A DNA stretch of 64,000 nt. It comes from Phorcus lineatus. Lineage: Eukaryota; Mollusca; Gastropoda; Trochida; Trochidae. Below the pieces are notes generated by a model. The model saw only the letters and a program-made list of their open reading frames with translations, was not told where the DNA came from and did not search any database. The translations under genes and the position numbers were made by a program. Location: NCBI GenBank assembly GCA_921293015.1, contig OV121086.1:45153402-45217401 (forward strand), given 5' to 3'. Below, piece by piece: positions 1-11,679 of the stretch. How positions within the stretch are numbered: position 1 is the first letter of the stretch; every line of letters begins with the position of its first letter.

Positions 1-485
1 GTTTTATCCCTCAACTGTCTTCAAAATTAAACGCTAACAAAATGTCTGAAAAACCAACATTGAGTATACCATCATATTTTTTATACTTGCCCCACTTCTT
101 ATATTGCATAAGACCTATACTTCCGATAAAAGATTGGAAAACGTGTTGGTAGATGTCATCCCATCTTCGTTCTGCAAGAAGGCGAATATGACATTGACAT
201 CACGGCCTCGTAATTGGAACGTGACGATCTAATGTATCACGTCTCCACGTTGACAAAATCACATTCCATATTTATCGCTGTCGCTATTGGATGTGCTTAC
301 ACAAAGGACTAATTTGTTTTGTTAATTTTTTAATTGATTTAACTCTCTCACGCTATGTTCTTTTGTTATCCCTATTTGTGGCTGATGTGAATATTTAGAT
401 TTTAATAAATTCTTCAAATTTAGCGTAACATTTTTTGCTTAACAATTCATCTTCAAGTATCAAAATTTGTTATGCTTTATAACAG
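1..485 (+). other. Intron of POGLUT1 (3' part)
   Basis: AT-rich sequence with no convincing ORF, ending in an acceptor at 484-485 (context tttataacag) immediately before the first recognisable POGLUT1 exon. The start of this intron and all upstream exons lie outside the window. Confidence 0.7.
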
Positions 486-3362
486 TGAAGCAGCAAAATG
501 GCCTTGGGAGAAGAAATTGAATGTCGCCTTTTTCCGCGGCTCTCGTACCAGTTCAGAAAGAGACCCCCTGATTCTGTTGTCTCGCAAGGAACCAGACTTG
601 GCCGACGCTGAGTATACAAAGAATCAGGCCTGGAAATCGGATGCGGTTAGACATTTTGAAAAATCCTATTTCAGTGTTACTAAGTCAGATATGAGTAAAC
701 ATCCAAAAGTATTTGACAATACCTGATGAAGAAGACTCCAGATTTCATTAAATCAGCTAGTGATTCACTCTAGAAATATTCTAGTTTAATTTGTAATTAC
801 TGTAGGTCATGAATTCAATCCCACAAGTCGGGGGAAAAAAGCAGCAAAGCAAAAAAGAAGGAAAATAATTATAACAAAAACTGCCTTGCTTAGTTTTATT
901 TTTAGACATTTAACTCATCTCATCTCGACTCGAGAGAAAAACTTATAAGCATTCTATGTTGTAATATTTGGTGTTTTCCTGTTACCCTTTAGTTTAACCC
1001 ATCTTTGCATCAACAAATGCTTTCATCATAGAGAAGAAAGACTCTTTATAAAAAGTTTAAAATATTCAATGTTATCTTTGAAATAGGATACACTTCACAA
1101 GCCACCAGCTAAAGAAATCAACCTTCAAGATCACTGCAAATATAAGTAAGTCTTCAATGAATTTTGTCTTGATATGATAAGCTTTGTTGTGTTGTTTTAC
1201 CAAAGATATTGTTATGCAATGAATTTAATATATGCTGGGTATTTTAATTCCTAAAAATGTGTAAATGAATTTTAATGAGAGGATAAAAATTCTACGTTTT
1301 AAAAGTGAACAATAAAGAGCTTCAAGTATGTGGAAAAACCCTTCATACTATGTTTATGGTTTTGCAAATAACCAACAAAAGCAGACATTTTATGTGCGGT
1401 ATAAACCAATGTGAGCTAGATTCATCTAACACTGAGGGGTTCACTGTACTACAATGATGTTGAATGCTTTCTTTCCTCTAGATACCAGTGACAAACTCAT
1501 TTGAAGCAGCATAAAAAGACCTGTATCAAAATACATGTTCTTATCACTTAATTACTCAGTCCATAACATCCTCCCTACCAGAGTTTTTACTGTTATTCAA
1601 ATACATGACTTTCTGAATCATCAAACCTCAACAGATACCTGTTCAACTTCCGCGGAGTTGCCGCGAGCTTCCGCTTCAAGCACCTGTTCCTGTGCGACTC
1701 GCTGGTGTTCCACGTAGGTGACTCCTGGCTGGAGTTCTTCTACCCCGCCATGAAGCCATGGGTACACTACATCCCCGTACAGAAGAGTCTGGGTGATGTC
1801 AGGTATGTGTATTGAGTCATCTAGACCTTATCTACAGAACTCAGGTTCTGTTGTATCAAATATTGATTACAGCAACCTATACATCTAAGAGTCATATTTT
1901 AGTATGTATATTTTTTATGCAAACAATTGTCTGAAATCCTAAGTGCATTATGTTCAATTCTTTTGAACGCACTTGTTGTCAATTTGATCTATTGTAAAAT
2001 ACGAAAAATATGGAAATAAAAAAAATGAAATAAAAAATGTTCAATTCTTGACAAGGCCTTGAAGCTGTGTCACACCCTTAATAATCCAATCATTATCCAC
2101 AAGTTTTACCCAATAATTTTATAACCTCACTATGCTGGCTTCACCGTCCCCACCATACACTCATACACTCATACACTCATTATCCGTGCTCTTCCCCCAA
2201 ATTAGTAGCACATTGTCTTGGAGGGGCATCCTGCATTTAGAATTTCTATTGCTTAGCTATTTACAAAATGATCAAACTTCTGAAATATATTTCGACTAAG
2301 TGAACATACCAACAAAGGGACAAGCAAATGCCAATCAGCAAACCACAACATCCAATAGAATTACTGAATTTGATAGGAAACTTTTTCTGGAACAGATATC
2401 AGGTTGTTAAGTGCAAATGATCAAGGTGAATATCTTTTGTCAGCTTTACTGTTTATTGACAAAGCAGGGTATGAACTGATATAGAAACGATTTGATTGGT
2501 GCGCAGGACATCTTGAAATAGGCAACTGATTGGTTAACAGTACAACAAGGGGAGGGAATAAATTATCGCTCTGAGTCTGCCTTTGATCCAAAGTATTGTC
2601 GGACAATTGTCAGAACATTTACCTTGGAGGACGAACTTTATATAAAGGACCCAAACTATTCATCATGTTTGACTTCTTCTTCTTTTCCATAAAGCCCATA
2701 TTGCTGAAAGAGGAGTACTGTGAACTGTGCACTGTTTACTCTGGTTTGAGTCTGTTCTGGTAGTTCCGTCAATGCATTTTCTTGGCAAGTCTGTATCAAA
2801 GACCTTAGCTGAATTACATTTAAATTTTAAAGTAGGACCTCACAACCTGACCTAGCTATTCACAGTATTTGTCTTTTAACATCAGATGTTTCACTGCTTG
2901 TTGTCAGATTAGGGATTTATTGATATTGTATGATTAAATTTATTTGATTTTTTCTTTTCTTTTTTCTCAGAGAATTGATCCTTTTTGCTAAAGAAAATGA
3001 TGAAGTTGTAAAGAAAATTGCAGAAAGGTATGTATATTAAAATATCATCGAACTTTAAAGAGTCTGAGCTAAGATAAATTATAACAAACATATCAACAAA
3101 TAAACAAATAATAATATCAAATACCTGCTTGAACTATGTGTTGTGAAAGGCTCTTTTGTGTAAAAAAACGTTTTTAGCAGACACTTCTAATATTTTGGTT
3201 ACATATTTCCATTTCAGAGGAAAACAGTTTATATGGGACCATTTACGGATGGAAGATGTATCTTGCTACTGGACAAAACTATTGAAAAAATATGGAAAAC
3301 TGCTTAAGTTTAAACCTGAAAGAAATAAAAGTTACAAACAAATAAAAGACAAGTCCTCTTGA
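486..3362 (+). CDS. POGLUT1: Protein O-glucosyltransferase 1, C-terminal half (5 exons, 5'-partial)
   Basis: Known role of the family (CAP10-type, GT90; Drosophila Rumi, human POGLUT1): in the ER it transfers glucose from UDP-glucose to serines in EGF repeats of Notch and similar proteins. Exons read from frame and splice signals: 486-645, 1087-1145, 1635-1802, 2971-3027 and 3218-3362, all with AG acceptors and GT donors and compatible phases. They give 195 residues plus one split codon. Recognisable blocks in order: [87 protein letters not shown], and a final segment containing [12 protein letters not shown]. All match POGLUT1 closely and colinearly. The donor after exon 486-645 is gttaga, less canonical than the others. 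The protein ends QIKDKSS, without the KTEL/KDEL-type ER retrieval signal of human and fly enzymes. The N-terminal half with the signal peptide is missing because of the window edge. A possible polyadenylation signal AATAAA lies at 4260-4265. Confidence 0.95.
2154..2180. repeat. Short tandem repeat, 8-bp unit
   Basis: About 3.4 direct copies of catacact inside the third recognised POGLUT1 intron. A small microsatellite with no coding effect. Confidence 0.75.
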
Positions 3363-6300
3363 TGGCTGCCTAAGTTTAGAGCTATATACAAATAATTATC
3401 AATATATGATAGATGTCTGTTCTTGATCCTAATGATAAAGTGCTATTTCTATATGTAGATTATGGTTGAGTATTAATTGATATACTTTTTACTAACTTTT
3501 AGATTTATTGAAAAATATGCATGACTTAGATTACATAAATATTTATAATGAATAGTATCATTTCACATGTTTGTCAACCTCAAATTCAACCAGAGTATAA
3601 TTATTCCAGTTAATTTGCACTTTTATTTTGCCTGAAAATCATTAATCTTAAGGTGTAATTTAAGCTTTCCAAATGTTAAATGAAGAATTCAGGGAAAATC
3701 TCCGAAGGTTAAATGAATTTGAACTGAAAGATAGGTATTGTTTCATATAAAGATATCGTTTCATCCTTTCAGTGAGGTTGTATTGGTACGATTCTAGCCC
3801 ATCTGTCTCTGTACACGTTTGCAAACTTTTACAATTAATTATAGGCGTGAAAAAATAAGAAATTAGGCGCATAGGACAGTCAACTTTGCAACTTTGTAAC
3901 CTTTGCTCCAATCCAGCAAATGTTTTGGTTCTTTGTTAATAATTGTTGTTAGGACATACATATTTTATGGATTATGACTTCTTAATGGCAAAGAGCCACG
4001 ACATTCCATTGAAATACTTTTACTGTTACCAAGTAATGCCTTTCTGAAAAGTCATTGCTTCAGTGTTGCCAATAAGTATGATACAAATTGACCTTTGAGG
4101 CAGGTTAGTTTTCAACTTTATTTCATGACTGCCCTAATTTCAATTCGATGCATATATTTCAAGTCCAAACAATTTTTGTCAATATTCAACCCCTTGATTT
4201 GAACATTCAGCAATGAGATGCAATAACATTGAATGGCAATAGAGTGATTAGTTTTTGATAATAAAATGTTTTGTGTGATGTAATTGTGTGAATATTTGCA
4301 ATACTGACATGGCAATGTGATAAATGGATAGTGATGTTTTAGATTGGTATATGTTATACATTTGGCAGACGTAGATAATTATGTACGCTGATAAATGTAA
4401 GGCGTACCATTATCCAAGTCATTCTACATATATTTCATTGGGTCATTTCATTAAAAATATTTAAAGACTTTTATATTATGTGTCTTAATAATTTGATTTG
4501 ACCAGGCCATATTTTCTTCAAACATCTGTCATTTTTAGTGTACAGTGTTATCGTTTTGATTTATTCAAACATAATGTAATTATTAGATGTTCCTTTATGA
4601 GCACTACTTCTTCTATCCCTAACCTTCACACATGCAGAGACCCACCCTAACTAATAAGTTGTAACTAATATGCATAAGAAGAAGCAATATCTGCTGACTA
4701 AGCAATACCAAAATATGACAGACATGCCATACATACCTCTCTCTTTCTCTCCATTTACAAATCAACCCCAAAGCACCCCACTCACAGCCCCCAAAGATAT
4801 TCCCACTGGCACCTCCTTTAGCTATGTTAATTTTTTTGTTATCTGCTTGTCATTAAGTAATTTAGATATTTCTTTCTGCATTTGTATATATAGTGGAGAA
4901 AACAGCAAAACACAATTCACACGATGGCTTCTAACTCAGGTAATGACTGATAACATGTTCTTTGCTTCTACCTGTACATTGATATTTATGCATGACAGCA
5001 TTGGCTTTGCCCAGGATATCAGACAGCAATGACATGGCATTTTCTAATCATAAATTGTGTTTTTTCTGTTCCACAAAGCAGTTGAAGACTTACAATCAAT
5101 TGTAAGTGGTTCATGGAATTGGCGCCTGAATTAAGTTCTCCATGTGTTGTCAAAGGAGCCTATCAAATTCAAGGACATAAACACAAAACTATTTTATAAT
5201 GTGATGAACAGGAAAGAAAATGGCAAAAAAATATATGGCAATAACAAACATTTAATGGAGTATCTGCATGTGATACTTGATCAGAATCAAGTACAAGTTT
5301 TTTTTAAAATAAAACATCAAAATTCAGTAGGATATTTAAAGAAATGCATTTTAAGTGAATGCAAAAAGGTAATAAGGTATTGTTTACTTACATTAAAGCT
5401 AGCACTGCAATATAAGGAAGGGTGAGGGACTATACAGTTGCCTCTTCAGTTTGATGGAAATGTGTGTCATATGACTGTTATGAAACAGGTGTGAAATTTA
5501 GTATTACCAAATTTAAAACAAGGGTTATACAGAAATCCGCTAGAGTTTCATAAAATTCATATGACACATTTTTTAGTGTAATAATTTCTTTATTACCAAA
5601 TCTACTTAATCCCTGCCTGCATCCCTTGCGACGACCCTGCTATAGTGACGTCATGAAAAATGGTTTTATGACGCGACAGATGCCAAAATACGGTAATTCG
5701 CCCTGAAACAATCGTTGCTAGGAAAAAGTGATATGTGCACATCATGTGCTTATATGTAAAATATGTCACCACTTATGATTAACCATGTGGGAAATCAATA
5801 GTGTTATGCTTGTGAGGTATGTGATTGTAACTGTACCTGACTTTGACTCAAGAAAGTAGAGAATGTTTGAATGTCAGAGTCAGCTCCATTATTAGAAACG
5901 AGCGAGAGCGGATTCATTTAGCAGGATGACTCCAGGTCTGTTGTAATACCTAGGTTATAGACCATTGTTTCTGTCATTCCAGGTTTTTTTTAAAGAATTA
6001 ATTTACTGTTAAAAGGTTATGTTAAGTTTTGATGTTAAATTTTGTTTTGTTTGTGTAATCTTACGAAAAGAAAAATCACATTCTTATTGATGATGATAGT
6101 TCTAACTATCATAAAACCTCAATAACCCAGTGCTTCATGTTTCCATCTTCAACTCATCAGTCAAGGACACTAGAAGTAATTTTCTGAACTGAAATAACCA
6201 GCCCTTTATTCATATCATCCTGATTCTCCTCTAAGCCAATGCGACCTGCAAGCAAACCAAATAGAGACGGCAAATTGTCTTCTAATCAATATTGTTTGAG

Positions 6301-8519
6301 AGAAGCCAGCAACAAATTTACAAACAGGTGCTCCAATGTTGCTCTTCTAGGGATAAATGGTGTCCGAAAAAGCTGGATAAACATGGGTTTCTTATTCTTA
6401 TATGATTGCAAGACCCCCTGGATAGGAAAACTTTACCAAGTTCTTCTATTACTGTAAATGTTATATTACTGAAGGTAATTTCAGCCTGCAAAAGGCTTCC
6501 AGTGTCCAAAGTAGATTTGAAGACATTGGAAAACAGAAGATGGAACATACATATCTACGATGCTACTTGTATAATGTCATTACGTGTCAGCTGATTGTTC
6601 CTTGTGTTTAGTGCCTTGGCAAACATTTTCCAAATTTATGGACCAAATGGAATCATTCTATTTATGTGTATATTTAAATTAATAATGGTGAATAAAAGGT
6701 AAATAAATAATTCAGTTTTGTTATTGATGCATGATAGTTTGATAAAAGTATAGTCAACGGCTCTGTAGCTCAACCGGATGTAAAATTTGTTATTATTAGG
6801 CTTGGGCCATGGTATTATATCTTATCATGTGAGCTTATTTTTCTGACAATCCCATTAGTCTGAAGGCGGCCACGTGACAGTCAACAGAATAGCATATTGA
6901 CTTCACTTCTAGTCAGACCAAAAGTGATAGTAACATAGTTACAAAATAGATGTGGCATGTTACATAAGATCATACTAATGTTACAACTTCGTTTGCCCAT
7001 CATGTTGAACATTTGATCCAAATTACGGTTTGTCACTGTTTTTGTTGTCTTCTTTTTTAAACTGAAACAATTATGGACTGGTCAATTTGGTTAAAGGATT
7101 TTAAAACCCCACTTAGAAACTGTTGTGATTAGATACGTGATGTTTCAATCATACAACACACCTTACGACATCGCCCGGCTCAAAAATTTGTCCCTCGTGG
7201 TAAACTTGGCATGTCATGCTTTCCAAGTTGAATCTGAAAACACCTTAACATTAATGAGCGCATGCCCGACGAACCCAGAAATGTGCATTTGTTGACATGT
7301 AAGCATAAGGAGAGTTTTTTGGCGTGAGTTTATAAAGCCGAATTAGATGTAACTGTCATTAGAAATAAACATAAAATGCTACATATTCTGTCACAAACTA
7401 ATTATAAATCAAGGAAAACAGGTTTTATTTTTCTAAAATTCTGACCCCAGTAACCTTAATGAGAAGCCACAAAGGAACAAAATGTAACAAATATTATAAT
7501 ATTTAAAAGCCCCATTGGCCAAGGAGGCTGTACATAAGATTTCAGCTTTCTAGACCTTCTACTCCCAGAGAAGAAAATGTAAGTTGTTTTTTAGCGCTTT
7601 GCCCCAAGGCCCTTATTGGAGTCACTGATTCTAAAAGATAAGTAAAAAAAGTGAAAGGTTTAAAGACGGATGGAGGCCGAAAGCTATGCCATGCTTAAAA
7701 TAGAATAACAAACAAGTACTTTTATTGTATTTATGTCCATAACATCTGATATAATGAAGTAATTTAGAATTAATTTACATTTCTCTTATATACATAGGAA
7801 AACAGACATGAGAAATTGTCTCCCTTTTGATAACAGCAGAATATATTCATGTAAATTAATTGCACAAATATTTACATAGCAGCACATTCATATATAAATG
7901 GTTTCAATTTGACAAGCATATATTTATTTACCTTAATACAGTCTGCTTACAGTACTTAACAAGCTTATTTATTTTGATATAAGCAAACACCTGGTAAGGA
8001 ATTTTATTCATATATTGAAATGAGCTCATGTCTATATCATTAAGTAGAGTTCAAATAGCAAGTTATTTATAAAGAGAAGGAAAATGATGACTGTACTGCA
8101 TCTACCTCCTACAATGACCAGATTTCCATTCAGTTCACGTTCAATTATACTTCAATTATTTTTTATAACTCTCTGATTGACTATGTATAAAAAATAAATC
8201 AAGAAACATTTCTCAATTTTAGAAATATAAAAGAATTCAATAAATGAGTTTAAGTAGTATATACATAATGGTATTAAAAAAAATTTAAACATGAACAAAT
8301 ATATACAAAAGCATATTGTTTGTTAAAAGCAAATTGAAGCAAAAATTATAAAATCCAGTGATAAGAACTGAATTTAAATATTTACTATGAATTAATTATT
8401 GAAGCTCTAGCTTGTTCCAAAACCAGTTTTCATTGCTTTAGCAATGTTATTTATCTGTCACAAGACTCTTGAAATTGATAAGTTTCTCTGAATAGAAAAT
8501 GTACAGACTGAATGTCTGT
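3363..8519. other. Intergenic region between POGLUT1 and the LRR gene
   Basis: Convergent 3' ends: POGLUT1 runs in from the left and the minus-strand LRR gene from the right, so the outer parts should be 3' UTRs. ORFs of up to 120 codons (for example 4670-5032) are AT-rich, show no recognisable domain and look like chance. A perfect cAMP-response palindrome TGACGTCA sits at 5646-5653, with no evidence of use. A tRNA-like 5' end (GGCTCTGTAGCTCAACCGG) occurs near 6760 without a matching 3' half. The stretch 7900-8500 is very AT-rich and probably includes the 3' UTR of the LRR gene. Confidence 0.6.
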
Positions 8520-11147
8520 TCACACCACAGTGCTAGAAGGAGTCACCTCGTACTTCCGTCGTCTTGCCACCTGATTCTTCAGCCACCAGAGAGTTCCAAA
8601 TATACAGACAAGAGCACCGATACCCAGAAAGCCGACAATTCCTTTTACCTCATTGGACATGCCTTTGGGCTCATCACTTCCTTCAACTTCTGTCACTCCT
8701 GGCCCCTCTGAGAAGATTGATACATCATAATCTACAGAACTTGTAGGAGAAATGGTAGGATTTTGTGAGTGTGGAAGTTGAGTGCTGGATACTTCCCCAT
8801 CAAATCTCTTGGAACTGGTAACTCTTGAAGAAAAAACCTTCATTGTTGTAGGAAGACAAGTGATGTACTGTTGGGAGCTCAGATTCTGAAGACTACTGTC
8901 CGGTGGTAGGATACTGCTCTCTGGTGCTATGATACTCATGTCAGGAATGCTCGAGCTATGTGACGGCAGGACTTTGCTCAATGAGACAGAACTTTCTTCT
9001 TCAGAGATTGTTGAGATTACAATAGCTTTTGTTTTAGTTTCATCCGATGAGAAAATTTCGTCTGATAGAGGTTTTGTTGGTTGAATCTTTGGAGTAGTGT
9101 GTTCGAACGGAGGGTCAGTTGTTGATCCATATATGCTGTCTGATGAAGTGACGATAGTGGTAGTCACCTGATAATATGAGGATGTGAGTACTGTATCCTC
9201 TCTCACTGTAGATGGGTTTATGGATGTATAGTGAATGTTAGTTACTGTTGTAGCTTCAATCACTTCAGACACATCTGTTAGCATTGTCTCCGTAACTATT
9301 TGAGTCTGAATAACCTCTGTTTCGTCCCTTATGTCATAGTAGTGATCTGTTTCAGTTTCATAAGAATAAACATCATCTTCAGACACATAACTATATCCAT
9401 AGCCATAATAATCGTATTGACCCTTATAATCATAATCACTTGATACTGGAGCAGAAGGAATGTTCACATCTGGTTCAGTATCAACATCTGGTAAAGGTCC
9501 CCCACATTCTACAGGAACTTCCAATGACATGACGTGTCTGCCTCCACCTGAACAATGGCCATCAATGTAGAGTTTGGGTTTGTGAACTCGGATTCTGAAA
9601 AGTCTACACTTGCACCGCAAGTTGTTGCCCTTCAGGTTGAGGTATTCAAGGTAAATTAACTTATCAGGAAGGGAAGGTGGAATGGATACCAGCTTGTTGT
9701 CAGGCAGAGAGAGGCGGCGCAAAAATCCAGCAGATCTCATAACAGAAATGGGAATACGTCTGAATGAGTTCTTTCCCAAATCAAGCATATGAAGATTCAC
9801 TTGTGCCTTTAGCAGATCGACTGGCAGATAGTACAATTTGTTCTCCTGAAGATACAGGCTATTCAGCAGTGTCAAAGATGAAAATGCATTGACTGTAACG
9901 TTTGCAATCTTGTTATCACTGAGATCAAGGATTCTTAAAATGTGCATATTTCTAAACAGTGAGTCATCAAGGTATTTCAGCATGTTTCCTCTTAATCGCA
10001 AATGGTCTATTGAATCCCTCAAAGGATCAAATGTGTTCATGGGGATTGCTCGGATGGCATTCATGGAGATATCAAGAGTTTTGACGTTGACGAGACCTAG
10101 AAGTGAATTTTCTTCAATACTGTGGAGGTTACATCTGCTCATGTTCAGTACTGTCAGGCTGTACAGATGGGAAAACCATTCAGGTGGAATTTTCACAATA
10201 TTGCTGTCAGTCATATTCAAGGACTTCAGACTGAATAAGTTTTCGAACAATCCTTCAACTGCAATTTCATGAACATCATGAATTTCCAACTGCAGTAAAT
10301 TTTCTAAGCGATGAAATAATTTTCCAGGAAGACTGTTCATCCCACTAAGAATTATTTCCTGTAGCCCTAAGGGACCTATTCCATCTGTATTGGCATCGTT
10401 TACAGTACTAAAAAGACTCTCGGGCAGAGTTTCAAGGTTTGGTAGGAGTAAATGTACCTTCCTAAGAACAGATAAATGCTTGAAAATGTCTTCCTCCATA
10501 ACTGTCACATTATATCCTCGAAAGATTAACGAATGCAGACTTTTTGAACCAAAGTCAAAGAGGTTTGATGTGATTTCTTTTAATGCATGAAACGTCAATT
10601 TAACTGTTTTCAAGCTCAAACCTGAGAACAGTTCATCAGAAATATGTTTTCCAAGAAATTTAAATTCTAAACTTTCCAAGCTTTTCATATTTCTGAAAGC
10701 ACCAGCCTCAACATCTTCACTCTGTAGGCCAGCTAACTCTTGTAGATTATCTAATCCAAGAAAGGACTCATTCTTTATTTTGAGCAAATTATTTCCAGTT
10801 ATGTCAAGCTTAAGCATCTGCTTACAATTTTCAAAAGGGGAATCATTAAATTCTGTGATAAGATTGTAACTGATTGACAAAACCTTGAGTGACTTGAAGT
10901 CACAAACTGAGTTCAACAGTCTGCTTTCAATTTCATTAAATGACAAATCCAGTGATACCACATCATTTGGAAGATTTGGGATTTCTTTGAGACCACGTCC
11001 AGAGCAATTCCCATGATTGATGTTTCCAAATGGTGTAAGGTCCTTGTAGCAGCTACAAGGTTCACAAACTTGCCCTCCATAAGCTTGCACAATTGTTGAT
11101 ACCAAAACAGCTATCAAGAGGATCAGGTACATTGTCCTCGTGTACAT
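8520..11147 (-). CDS. LRR type I membrane protein with Tyr-rich segment and Ser/Thr stalk
   Basis: Single 875-codon ORF. Residues 1-22 form a signal peptide with a hydrophobic core (LILLIAVLVSTIVQA); a second in-frame Met is at residue 6. An LRRNT cap has cysteines 28, 31, 33 and 48. About 15 or more leucine-rich repeats run from roughly 64 to 505, with good LxxLxLxxN spacing in the first and last thirds and more divergent repeats at 140-250. An LRRCT cap has cysteines 512, 514, 532 and 548. Residues about 571-606 are packed with Tyr, Asp and Gly (for example DYDYKGQYDYYGYGYSY), and 610-825 is Ser/Thr/Pro-rich, as in O-glycosylated stalks. A membrane helix spans about 836-856, followed by basic ARRRK and a 20-residue tail ending STVV, a class I PDZ-ligand pattern. 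There is no TIR, kinase or Ig domain. The architecture suggests a surface adhesion or recognition protein; the ligand is unknown and I cannot assign an orthologue. A good acceptor lies just upstream, so a spliced 5' UTR is likely. Confidence 0.9.
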   Translation of the reverse strand: MYTRTMYLILLIAVLVSTIVQAYGGQVCEPCSCYKDLTPFGNINHGNCSGRGLKEIPNLPNDVVSLDLSFNEIESRLLNSVCDFKSLKVLSISYNLITEFNDSPFENCKQMLKLDITGNNLLKIKNESFLGLDNLQELAGLQSEDVEAGAFRNMKSLESLEFKFLGKHISDELFSGLSLKTVKLTFHALKEITSNLFDFGSKSLHSLIFRGYNVTVMEEDIFKHLSVLRKVHLLLPNLETLPESLFSTVNDANTDGIGPLGLQEIILSGMNSLPGKLFHRLENLLQLEIHDVHEIAVEGLFENLFSLKSLNMTDSNIVKIPPEWFSHLYSLTVLNMSRCNLHSIEENSLLGLVNVKTLDISMNAIRAIPMNTFDPLRDSIDHLRLRGNMLKYLDDSLFRNMHILRILDLSDNKIANVTVNAFSSLTLLNSLYLQENKLYYLPVDLLKAQVNLHMLDLGKNSFRRIPISVMRSAGFLRRLSLPDNKLVSIPPSLPDKLIYLEYLNLKGNNLRCKCRLFRIRVHKPKLYIDGHCSGGGRHVMSLEVPVECGGPLPDVDTEPDVNIPSAPVSSDYDYKGQYDYYGYGYSYVSEDDVYSYETETDHYYDIRDETEVIQTQIVTETMLTDVSEVIEATTVTNIHYTSINPSTVREDTVLTSSYYQVTTTIVTSSDSIYGSTTDPPFEHTTPKIQPTKPLSDEIFSSDETKTKAIVISTISEEESSVSLSKVLPSHSSSIPDMSIIAPESSILPPDSSLQNLSSQQYITCLPTTMKVFSSRVTSSKRFDGEVSSTQLPHSQNPTISPTSSVDYDVSIFSEGPGVTEVEGSDEPKGMSNEVKGIVGFLGIGALVCIFGTLWWLKNQVARRRKYEVTPSSTVV

Positions 11148-11163
11148 GACAAAGAAGTGTCAT
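11062..11163 (-). other. Upstream ORF overlapping the LRR start codon
   Basis: If splicing uses the acceptor gtttcag at 11170-11164 (minus strand), the exon begins exactly with ATG at 11163, 16 nt before and out of frame with the LRR start at 11147. This frame has 33 codons and stops at 11062, overlapping the main ORF, so it could reduce LRR translation or be bypassed by leaky scanning. It depends on an unproven splice site. A possible upstream donor with GCAG before GTGAAT lies at about 12276-12284 (minus strand). Confidence 0.3.
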
Positions 11164-11208
11164 CTGAAACAGAAATGCACTTATTATATTGTTTATTTCC
11201 AGCACTGG

Positions 11209-11679
11209 TTAAAGAGCCACTCCGTGACTTTCATAAGTAAATGTCATATGTGGTGATATAAAATCAAAACATCTTAACTTTTCATGTCCAAAAGACATCT
11301 TTGTGACAAATACTAGTTTTCTATGAAAATCTAAAAACAGCCTTATAAATGCACAGAGGTGTAGATATCAGTCCAATATACATGGATACTAGTTATATAA
11401 CCTAACAAACACTATCAACTCCTAACTGCCCTCCAAGCTGTTTTAGATAAATTAAGTCTCCAAAATTACGTTTGACTATTTGTTGGGCGCCACTGTCCGG
11501 TTTTCTATCATAATTGCGAGGACGTTCTACCTTCATATTGTCACTTTTAAAAAACTAATAAGCTTTAAAATGTGCTTTTTGGAAACAGTCGATACTTCGC
11601 AATTAAATGACACCATTGATTAAGTTTGGCATATATTTGATATATATTGACTCCAACAACTCATGGAGTGGCTCTTTAA
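11209..11679 (-). mobile_element. TTAA-flanked MITE, copy A
   Basis: About 470 bp with terminal inverted repeats AGAGCCACTCCgTGA, flanked on both sides by TTAA. Internal sequence aligns end to end, in inverted orientation, with the element at 55393-55871, sharing blocks such as gacaatatgaaggtagaacg and aaaaccggacagtgg in the other strand. TTAA target duplication is typical of piggyBac- and Kolobok-type transposases. No ORF, so non-autonomous. Only about 45 bp from the candidate LRR splice acceptor. Confidence 0.85.

Noticed and set aside
4670-5425. Plus-strand ORFs of 120 and 93 codons
   Set aside because: AT-rich, no domain, no splice or start context, and composition no different from flanking DNA.
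6759-6781. tRNA gene or tRNA-derived SINE starting GGCTCTGTAGCTCAACCGG
   Set aside because: Only the A-box-like 5' portion is present; no B box (GGTTCRA) or acceptor stem partner follows within 100 bp.
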